DNA of 5,331 nucleotides from Cyanobacteria bacterium OH_CFB_184 (GTDB lineage: Bacteria > Cyanobacteriota > Vampirovibrionia > Gastranaerophilales > Gastranaerophilaceae), in NCBI GenBank assembly GCA_023414155.1, contig JAEZOG010000020.1, positions 1 to 5,331 on the forward strand, given 5' to 3'. The position numbers and the translations under genes are program-made. Positions 1 to 4,996 of this stretch are shown piece after piece. The notes below the pieces were generated by a model. The model was given only the letters and a program-made list of their open reading frames with translations. It was not told the DNA's origin and did no database searches. Numbering within the stretch: the stretch's first letter is position 1; every line of letters begins with the position of its first letter.

Positions 1-391
1 CATTTATATAGTCTAGGTTTGCTTTTAAAGATTCTAACTGGGGTTCTGTTGTAGATGGGTCAATTTCCATCAAAGTTTGACCTTTTTTGACATAGTCGCC
101 TTCTTTAACTAGTATTTTCTTTATTACGCCTGTTTCTAAAGGTTGAATTACTTTAATCTCTCCTTCTGGAATGACCCTTCCTCTTGCTGAAACTACAACA
201 TCAGCTTTTCCTAAAAACATCCACAGAGAAGTAAAAAGGATAAGCGCCATTAATATCCAAAACATTGACCTTCCAAGCGGATTGATCGGCTCGTTTTCGA
301 TCTCTGTTATTATAGGCAAAAATTCGTGACTGTCGTCATTTTCTTTAAATAAATCTTTTAGTTTATTTTTAATTTTGGTGAAATCTATCAT
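1..391 (-). CDS. HlyD-family membrane fusion (periplasmic adaptor) protein of a type I secretion system, 3' end outside the window
   Basis: This adaptor would link the inner-membrane ABC transporter to the outer-membrane TolC channel. The first 130 residues are visible and the gene runs off the window edge. Residues 1-42 are a charged, cytoplasmic-type N-terminus (MIDFTKIKNKLKDLF...). Residues about 43-61 (MFWILMALILFTSLWMFLG) form a single membrane anchor. Residues about 66-112 then match the start of the biotinyl/lipoyl-like half-motif of HlyD proteins: ARGRVIPEGEIKVIQP, followed by GVIKKILVKEGDYVKKGQTL and MEIDPS. The following TEPQLESLKANLDY should begin the helical hairpin. The start ATG overlaps the stop of the ABC gene (ATGA), and AAGGGG lies 7 nt upstream of it, which fixes the start. 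Family members are usually about 400-480 residues, so roughly two thirds is missing here through the window boundary. I see no sign of gene damage. Confidence 0.93.
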   Translation of the reverse strand, partial: MIDFTKIKNKLKDLFKENDDSHEFLPIITEIENEPINPLGRSMFWILMALILFTSLWMFLGKADVVVSARGRVIPEGEIKVIQPLETGVIKKILVKEGDYVKKGQTLMEIDPSTTEPQLESLKANLDYIN

Positions 392-2505
392 CTCAAATCC
401 CCTTGCATCAAATTAAGGTTATAATAATAGCCCTGTTTAGAAATCAATTCATCGTGGGTACCGATTTCTATAATTCGGCCTTTATCGATAGCGATAATCA
501 AATCACAGTTTTGAACTGTGGATAACCTGTGTGCTATTACAAAAACTGTCCTATTTTTCTTTATCAGCTCCATATTTTTCATAATTATTTTTTCTGACTC
601 ATAATCAAGAGCTGACGTGGCTTCGTCGAAAATAATAATTCTTGGGTTTGTTATTAACGCCCTAGCGATTGCTATTCTTTGTTTTTGACCGCCTGATAAA
701 GTTGAACCCCTCTCACCAACCAAAGTATCATAGCCCTCTGGCATTTCTGTTATAAACTGATGAGCTCCTGCAATTCTTGCAGCTTCAATTATAAGTTCTA
801 TTGGAGCATCGGTTTTTGGCATTGCGATATTTTCTCTTATCGTTCCTGAGAAAAGATAATTCTCCTGCAAGACAACCCCAATATTGTTTCTGAGCCATAT
901 TGGATTCATCTGCCTTGTATCGATATTATCTATAAAAATAGTTCCTTCTGTAGGGAAATATAACCTTTGAATGAGCTTTGTTATGGTGCTTTTACCTGAT
1001 CCGCTTCTACCAACGATGCCGACTGACTGCCCCGGTTGGATGTGAAAAGACATTTTGTCTAAAATATTTGGACCATTAACTGAATATTTAAATGACAGTT
1101 TTTCAAACCTTATATCACCTGCTATTTTAGGCAAAGTGATAGCTTTTTCGCTTGTAATTTCTATAGGATGGTTAAGAATATCTCCTAATCTATCGATTCC
1201 AAGAAGAACCTGCTGGAATTCATTCCACAAACTTACAAGCCTCATTACTGGAGCAGTAAATTGATTTGCAAACATCTGAAAAGCAATCAGCTGACCGATC
1301 GTAAGATGATTTTTGATAACAAGAATTACCCCAACCCACAAGATTGCAATTGTCATACCTTTTTGAAGCAAGGTTGAAAGCGAACCTGCAACAACATTCA
1401 TAATCCCGAGATTAAAGCCCGACTTAACATACTGACCAAGATAATCTTCCCATCTTTTTTGCATCGTGCCTTCAATAGACAAGGACTTAACTGTCTGAAC
1501 ACCTGTTATAGACTCAACTAAATATGAATTTGACTGAGCTCCCATTTGAAACTTATCATTTAGCCTGTTTCTTAATTCTGGAGTCACAAGGATGTACAAA
1601 ATAGCAATTAAAGCAACAAAAACAACAACTATAGTTGTTAAAACCTTACTGTATATAAACATTACAACTAGAAATACTGTCGAGAAGAACAAGTCGATAA
1701 TGACTGAAACTGACTTATTTGTAATAAAATCTCTTACCTGATCAAGTTCTCTGACTCTTGCAACAATGTTTCCGACTTTTCTTGATTCAAAATAAATGAA
1801 AGGCAAAGAAAACAAGTGCCTGAATAACTTTGAGCCCAGTTTTGCATCTATTTTATTTGCAGTATGAACAAACATATAATTTCTTGAAACATTCAAGAAA
1901 AATTCAAAAAACATAACCGCAACAAAAGCAATACCCAAGACATCTAGCGTGGACATACTTCTATGAGTTATAACTTTATCAAGAATAACCTGGGTAAATA
2001 AAGGTGTAACAAGCCCGAAAAGCTGGATAACGAATGAGCCCAACATTACTTCAACTATAATTTGCTTATATCTCAATATCTCTGTGTAAAACCACTTAAA
2101 GCCGAATTTTATCTTAGAATCGATCAATTTGTGGCTCAAGAAAATTATCTCACCAGTTGAAATCTCATTAAATTCTTCTTCTGTTATTTCCTTTGGTTCT
2201 TTATTTTCAGGGATAAAAACTAACAGATTTTGCAGAACTTCTTTTTGATCAAAATTTAATTTTAAAATTACAGCGAAAGTTCCGTCTTTCATAAGACATA
2301 TTGCAGGGAACGGGTATTTTTTGCATTTTTCTAATGGCAAATTTTTCAGTTTTGCCTTGAAGCCGCTATTTTGTGCGATTCTCAAGACTTCTTCTTTTGA
2401 AATTTCTCCTTCAGATATTCCGTTAGTTCGTTTGATAGAACGGATATCAACATCAATTCCATTTATTTTAGATACAATTTCAAATGATATTAAACCTGTC
2501 TGCAT
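388..2505 (-). CDS. HlyB-like type I secretion ABC transporter (permease/ATPase) with a degenerate C39-like domain
   Basis: This is a half-transporter that would dimerise in the inner membrane and use ATP to push an unfolded protein through the HlyD/TolC conduit. It has 705 residues, close to the HlyB/LapB family length. Residues 1-125 are a C39-peptidase-like domain. The family's N-terminal catalytic Cys is absent (TGLISFEIVSKI there), and the region where the catalytic His falls reads KDGTFAVIL, so the domain should bind substrate rather than cut it. Residues about 145-430 are the six-helix membrane domain with HlyB hallmarks: QLFGLVTPLFTQVILDKV (161-178), KLFRHL (226-231), YFESRKVG (238-245) and ARVRELDQVR (249-258). 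The nucleotide-binding domain has Walker A GRSGSGKST (499-507), Q-loop Q547, signature LSGGQ (603-607), Walker B IIIFDE (623-628), D-loop SALD (631-634) and H-loop His659. All key ATPase residues are intact. The start ATG overlaps the TolC stop by one base (TAATG). Family assignment is secure; the cargo is unknown. Confidence 0.97.
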   Translation of the reverse strand: MQTGLISFEIVSKINGIDVDIRSIKRTNGISEGEISKEEVLRIAQNSGFKAKLKNLPLEKCKKYPFPAICLMKDGTFAVILKLNFDQKEVLQNLLVFIPENKEPKEITEEEFNEISTGEIIFLSHKLIDSKIKFGFKWFYTEILRYKQIIVEVMLGSFVIQLFGLVTPLFTQVILDKVITHRSMSTLDVLGIAFVAVMFFEFFLNVSRNYMFVHTANKIDAKLGSKLFRHLFSLPFIYFESRKVGNIVARVRELDQVRDFITNKSVSVIIDLFFSTVFLVVMFIYSKVLTTIVVVFVALIAILYILVTPELRNRLNDKFQMGAQSNSYLVESITGVQTVKSLSIEGTMQKRWEDYLGQYVKSGFNLGIMNVVAGSLSTLLQKGMTIAILWVGVILVIKNHLTIGQLIAFQMFANQFTAPVMRLVSLWNEFQQVLLGIDRLGDILNHPIEITSEKAITLPKIAGDIRFEKLSFKYSVNGPNILDKMSFHIQPGQSVGIVGRSGSGKSTITKLIQRLYFPTEGTIFIDNIDTRQMNPIWLRNNIGVVLQENYLFSGTIRENIAMPKTDAPIELIIEAARIAGAHQFITEMPEGYDTLVGERGSTLSGGQKQRIAIARALITNPRIIIFDEATSALDYESEKIIMKNMELIKKNRTVFVIAHRLSTVQNCDLIIAIDKGRIIEIGTHDELISKQGYYYNLNLMQGDLR
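399..404 (-). promoter_or_regulatory. Shine-Dalgarno site of the HlyD-family gene
   Basis: AAGGGG on the minus strand sits 7 nt before the ATG at 391. It lies inside the last codons of the ABC transporter gene. Together with the ATGA stop/start overlap it supports translational coupling of the two proteins. Confidence 0.75.
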
Positions 2506-3902
2506 TATATATCTCTTCCTGTAAGTATTTGTATTTCTTTGATTTTTGAGGAAATATTATAAATATTTCGCTCTAAATCATATTCTTGTGACAACAAATC
2601 AGCCTTTGTTTTAAGCAGCTCATGTGAACCGACCAATCCGTTTTCACACATTCTATTCAATGCATCTAATTTTTGTTTGACATTTGTTAGCGATTTTTTC
2701 TTAAACTCTAACTCTTTGATATATGACTCGTATGCATTGCAAGTTTTTTCATACTCAACTGCCATTTCTCTGAGTTTTTTCTCTTTTTGAACCTGAATTT
2801 TTTCCATCTCTAAAGCAGCTTTTTCTCTATTTGCCTTATTTCTAAAACCATCAAACAAAGCAAGATTCCCTAAAATACCAACAGTAAGGTTTCTTTGGGC
2901 GATATCACTGTATGAAGAAAAGTAATTGTTTGGATCTTGTCCATACAAACCATAACTGGCGTATAGCTTAAAAGCAGGGTAGCGCTGTTTTTTGTATATA
3001 TCAAGCTCAGCTTTTTTCTTTTCTAATTCATAGTCGTAATAAAGAGCTTCAGGAGTATTTTCAGGATTATAAGCAATTTGAGAGCTTTCTTCAGTAACTC
3101 TCATTTCAAAAGGAACTATATTATTTACAGGAACAATGTTTTGTTCAATATTCATTTCATCAAAATCAAGAACCTCTAAATTTTCTGCATCATATTTTTT
3201 TTGCGTATACGAGCTCAAATCCTCTAAAGATTGACGTAACTCAAGCTTTGAAATTTCAATATCGTCTTGCGTTCTAGCGATATTAACAGCCTCATCCATA
3301 ATAGAAATTTTATCTGTAGTTCCGGCAAGATATAAGCGCTCTTTAGCCTTAAACATTTCTTCGTATACTTTTAAGATTTCCGTTTTAATTTTAATTTCTT
3401 CACTGTTTTGAAGGGTTTTCGTGTATAAATTCAAAATTTTAAGCTTAAGATCTTTTAACTGCAAATCGCTCATTATTTGTTTTTGAGAAACAATTCTGTC
3501 TGAAATAAAAACTTTTTTCTTAGTAACTCCAAAATCAAACAAATTATATGAAGTTGTAGCATAAAGCATATTTCTAAACTGAGTATAAGGGGACATAACA
3601 GTTCCACCTGCGAAGAAAAACGAGTTAGACTTAGATAAATCATTATTCCGTTCTGTATTAAACTGCAAACTCAAAATAGGATATAGCTCTGATTTAGCTA
3701 CCTTTAATTCTGCTTTACTTATATCAACATCTAATTTTGAAATTTTTATATCAAAAGAACTATTAACAGCCTCGTTAAGAACATTTCTATATGTCAAAGT
3801 TTCTGCAGACACAGACAAAACCAGTAGAAAAAAAGCCAAACAAGTTAGGCAAATTTTGTTTTTTATATATTCGTAAAAAGTAGTTGTATCTTGCTTTTTC
3901 AT
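2505..3902 (-). CDS. TolC-family outer-membrane efflux/secretion protein
   Basis: This is predicted to be the outer-membrane channel of the exporter, forming a trimeric barrel plus periplasmic alpha-helical tunnel. It has 465 residues, typical for TolC/OEP proteins. A signal peptide is clear: a basic n-region up to KNK16, a hydrophobic core ICLTCLAFFLLVLSV, and a likely cleavage after VSA33. The mature part shows the two-fold OEP repeat. Repeat one has long amphipathic helices with SELYPILSLQ (71-80) and LFDFGVTKKK (121-130). Repeat two has KKQRYPAFKLYASYGLYG (304-321) and LFDGFRNKANREKA (349-362). The long helices ending both repeats are rich in Lys, Glu and Leu. It is the first gene of the exporter operon and overlaps the ABC gene by one base. 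The start is the first Met, which gives a complete signal peptide, but there is no convincing Shine-Dalgarno site upstream. A role in drug efflux instead of protein secretion is possible for the family but unlikely beside an HlyB-like gene. Confidence 0.93.
   Translation of the reverse strand: MKKQDTTTFYEYIKNKICLTCLAFFLLVLSVSAETLTYRNVLNEAVNSSFDIKISKLDVDISKAELKVAKSELYPILSLQFNTERNNDLSKSNSFFFAGGTVMSPYTQFRNMLYATTSYNLFDFGVTKKKVFISDRIVSQKQIMSDLQLKDLKLKILNLYTKTLQNSEEIKIKTEILKVYEEMFKAKERLYLAGTTDKISIMDEAVNIARTQDDIEISKLELRQSLEDLSSYTQKKYDAENLEVLDFDEMNIEQNIVPVNNIVPFEMRVTEESSQIAYNPENTPEALYYDYELEKKKAELDIYKKQRYPAFKLYASYGLYGQDPNNYFSSYSDIAQRNLTVGILGNLALFDGFRNKANREKAALEMEKIQVQKEKKLREMAVEYEKTCNAYESYIKELEFKKKSLTNVKQKLDALNRMCENGLVGSHELLKTKADLLSQEYDLERNIYNISSKIKEIQILTGRDI
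2513..2520 (-). promoter_or_regulatory. Shine-Dalgarno site of the ABC transporter gene
   Basis: AGGAAGAG on the minus strand ends 7 nt before the ATG at 2505. It lies within the last codons of the TolC-like gene. The TAATG junction and this site argue for coupled translation and confirm the ABC start. Confidence 0.65.
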
Positions 3903-4015
3903 TTACTAATCAAAACAGTTATATTCCACATACTAAAAATGAAACTTGTCTCTACCTCAAGCCTTCTTCTCAAAATGGCAAAATAGAGCCAAAATGAGAC
4001 AAAACACCTAACTCT

Positions 4016-4044
4016 AGAATATGCTATTACTAGCACTAAGGCAA
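4016..4044 (-). promoter_or_regulatory. Candidate sigma-70-type promoter for the TolC-ABC-HlyD operon
   Basis: On the minus strand, TTGCCT (4039-4044; 4 of 6 matches to TTGACA) is followed after exactly 17 bp by TATTCT (4016-4021; 4 of 6 matches to TATAAT). Transcription would begin near 4008-4010 and give a leader of about 106 nt before the TolC ATG. It is the best-spaced hexamer pair I found between the upstream terminator and the operon. The DNA is AT-rich, so chance matches are common. It is a prediction only. Confidence 0.4.
4022..4035. repeat. Small palindrome inside the promoter spacer (possible operator)
   Basis: TGCTA (4022-4026) and TAGCA (4031-4035) are perfect 5-bp inverted arms around a 4-bp centre. 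The whole element falls inside the 17-bp spacer of the candidate promoter, a place where repressors or MerR-type activators often bind. The arms are short enough to occur by chance, and no regulator gene is visible in the window. Confidence 0.25.
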
Positions 4045-4120
4045 ATTGTTTAATTTTGTTACAAACACGTAAAATTAAAGGATTTAACACTATTTTGAAT
4101 TTAAAAAAATCAACAAACCT

Positions 4121-4138
4121 AAACTAAACTAAACTAAA
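4121..4138. repeat. Short tandem AAACT (minus strand TTTAG) pentamers beside the terminator
   Basis: Three perfect AAACT units are followed by AAA, and an imperfect AAACCT unit precedes them at 4115-4120. The last bases overlap the first arm of the hairpin. On the minus strand these units form the T-rich tail after the terminator stem. They are most simply slippage-prone terminator sequence. Confidence 0.6.
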
Positions 4139-4163
4139 AGCAGAGATTTTTCTCTGCTTTTAG
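4134..4163 (-). terminator. Intrinsic terminator, perfect 13-bp hairpin, closing the small-protein cluster
   Basis: The minus strand reads CTAAAAGCAGAGA, a four-base AAAA loop, then the exact reverse complement TCTCTGCTTTTAG. The second arm ends in TTTTAG and is followed by repeated TTTAG units, giving an interrupted U-rich tail. The hairpin begins 19 bases after the stop of the 43-residue gene, the expected place for a terminator. The stem is symmetric and would also form on the plus strand, where the T-run is weaker. It separates the small-protein cluster from the exporter operon. Confidence 0.85.
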
Positions 4164-4182
4164 CTTTAGATTAATAGAATTT

Positions 4183-4314
4183 TTAAGCAACATCTTTCGG
4201 AAAATCAACAACTAGAGGCAAATAATCCACACGAACATCTGCTTGAAAAGATGGCTTAGCTTGCTTTTTCTGCATTTTTATTGCGTTATAAGAACCGATA
4301 GACGATACTCTCAT
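4183..4314 (-). CDS. Short 43-residue protein carrying the same N-terminal 31 residues as its upstream neighbour
   Basis: I do not recognise this protein. Residues 1-31 (MRVSSIGSYNAIK..., then KPSFQADVRVDY) are identical to the start of the 198-residue protein at 4350-4946. Only 12 residues follow (LPLVVDFPKDVA) before TAA. The start is supported by GAGAGG 8 nt upstream, itself part of a duplicated leader. All seven nucleotide differences from the neighbour's tag are synonymous, which suggests the reading frame has been maintained. The tail's DFPK resembles DFPPK in the neighbour, so the gene may be a shortened copy. The stop is followed after 19 bases by a terminator, and no body remnant lies beyond it. 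The segment is basic and not hydrophobic, so it is not a classical signal peptide. Alternatives are a genuine small protein or peptide precursor, or a truncated gene relic still translated. Confidence 0.65.
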   Translation of the reverse strand: MRVSSIGSYNAIKMQKKQAKPSFQADVRVDYLPLVVDFPKDVA

Positions 4315-4336
4315 TTTATTGACCTCTCTTTTTTAT
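4222..4336 (-). repeat. Direct repeat, copy 1: leader plus 31-codon tag of the 43-residue gene
   Basis: This 115-base block matches 4854-4968 at 107 positions without gaps. It covers 22 bases of leader (one mismatch) and the first 31 codons (seven mismatches, all synonymous). Similarity stops abruptly on both sides, after the DY codons and upstream of the A-rich leader. Confidence 0.9.
4323..4328 (-). promoter_or_regulatory. Shine-Dalgarno site of the 43-residue protein
   Basis: GAGAGG on the minus strand lies 8 nt before the ATG at 4314. It is in the same position as GAGGGG before the 198-residue protein. Its preservation in the duplicated leader is the main support that the short gene is translated. 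Confidence 0.7.
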
Positions 4337-4349
4337 TAAGGATGAATAA

Positions 4350-4946
4350 TTAATAATCTTCCAGCTTATATAAATCATATCCATCTAATTTGATTCCATT
4401 TGTTGAAGGCTCAATTCTTGGCTTCTTAGGGACTATAGTGGTATATTTCCATATCAAATCTTTCATACCCTCGTCAAGAATTCCTTCCATTTTTTCAAAC
4501 GCTTCTTTTTCTAGATAAAAAGGAGTAGAGTCTATTTGCTTCATTTTTAATCTTTTCATAATTTCAGGATCTCGTTCTTTCAACTTGACAACATCCCCTC
4601 TATCACAAGGAAGAGATTCTTTTTCGCGATTTTGCAAAATTTCTTTTCGTGCAATTTCTGGATCTTTATAATAAACATCCATCCACACTCGATATACACG
4701 GGAGTCGACAAAACGACCTTTTTCTCCAGTAACAACAGGGGTAAGCTCAAAAAGCAGATTATCTGAACCTTCATTCTCATACGCTGTTTCTGCTTTTGTT
4801 AATATATCTTGAAACTTTACAGCTAACTTCGGAGGGAAATCATATAATCGCCTATAATCAACCCTTACATCTGCTTGAAAGGATGGTTTAGCTTGCTTTT
4901 TCTGCATTTTTATTGCGTTATAAGAACCTATAGACGATACTCTCAT
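4350..4946 (-). CDS. Hypothetical protein of 198 residues with a conserved N-terminal tag and a DPE-containing body
   Basis: I cannot assign a function. Residues 1-31 are a tag shared exactly with the 43-residue neighbour, containing KPSFQAD (20-26). Residues 32-90 are mixed (DFPPKLAVKFQDILTKAE..., then TPVVTGEKGRF). Residues 91-135 form the best-conserved block: KDPEIARKEILQNREKE and KLKERDPEIMKRLKM. This block matches the paralogue at 4997-5331 with 28 of 40 residues identical. The C-terminal part is charged and ends KLDGYDLYKLEDY. There is no signal peptide, transmembrane helix, RTX repeat or catalytic motif that I can name. The single Cys114 is shared with the paralogue. The start has GAGGGG 8 nt upstream. 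The gene sits 50 bases after the paralogue and 35 bases before the 43-residue gene, so the three probably share a transcript. It is likely a lineage-specific family that grew by tandem duplication. Confidence 0.8.
   Translation of the reverse strand: MRVSSIGSYNAIKMQKKQAKPSFQADVRVDYRRLYDFPPKLAVKFQDILTKAETAYENEGSDNLLFELTPVVTGEKGRFVDSRVYRVWMDVYYKDPEIARKEILQNREKESLPCDRGDVVKLKERDPEIMKRLKMKQIDSTPFYLEKEAFEKMEGILDEGMKDLIWKYTTIVPKKPRIEPSTNGIKLDGYDLYKLEDY
4545..4664 (-). repeat. Diverged tandem repeat of the protein-body segment, copy in the 198-residue gene
   Basis: These 120 bases align without gaps to 5183-5302 and are identical at 91 positions by hand count (28 of 40 residues). They are clearly homologous but more diverged than the N-terminal tag pair, pointing to an older duplication or weaker constraint. 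Confidence 0.8.
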
Positions 4947-4968
4947 TTTATTGACCCCTCTTTTTTAT
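4854..4968 (-). repeat. Direct repeat, copy 2: leader plus 31-codon tag of the 198-residue gene
   Basis: This is the partner of the block at 4222-4336, displaced by 632 bases in the same orientation. The offset is close to the 638-base offset between the shared bodies of the 198-residue gene and the truncated paralogue. That spacing suggests one repeating gene unit. Confidence 0.9.
4955..4960 (-). promoter_or_regulatory. Shine-Dalgarno site of the 198-residue protein
   Basis: GAGGGG on the minus strand is 8 nt before the ATG at 4946. It lies in the duplicated leader that also precedes the 43-residue gene, where the matching sequence is GAGAGG. It fixes the start and so keeps the shared N-terminal tag in the protein. 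Confidence 0.8.
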
Positions 4969-4996
4969 AATTTAATAAACTTCAGAACTATTAGGT

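Larger units (their letters stand above)
3903..4133. other. Intergenic control region with no supportable gene
   Basis: About 230 bases separate the terminator from the TolC-like gene. The stretch contains the candidate promoter and an AT-rich leader. The open frame running from a GTG at 4090 to a TGA overlapping the TolC ATG has no Shine-Dalgarno site and no recognisable protein features, so I treat this region as untranslated. Nothing resembling the body of the upstream paralogous proteins is present here in any frame that I could see. Confidence 0.6.

Noticed and set aside
1055..1264. 69-codon frame on the plus strand
   Set aside because: It lies wholly inside the ABC transporter gene, antisense to its nucleotide-binding and membrane domains, and is a shadow of that conserved coding sequence.
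2321..2524. 67-codon frame on the plus strand
   Set aside because: It is antisense to the N-terminal domain of the ABC transporter and has no independent support.
3899..4090. 63-codon frame on the minus strand starting at GTG and overlapping the TolC start
   Set aside because: It has no Shine-Dalgarno site, an unusual start, covers the predicted promoter, and its translation shows no recognisable domain. An open frame of this length is unremarkable in AT-rich DNA.
4121..4138. AAACT pentamers considered as a CRISPR-like or telomere-like repeat
   Set aside because: The units are only five bases, with no spacers and three perfect copies. Slippage in a terminator tail explains them.
4134..4163. 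Hairpin considered as an inverted-repeat end of an insertion sequence
   Set aside because: There is no transposase, no partner repeat and no target duplication. Its position just after a stop codon fits a terminator better.
4580..4780. 66-codon frame on the minus strand
   Set aside because: It is an out-of-frame reading inside the 198-residue gene, whose own frame is supported by a paralogue and a ribosome site.
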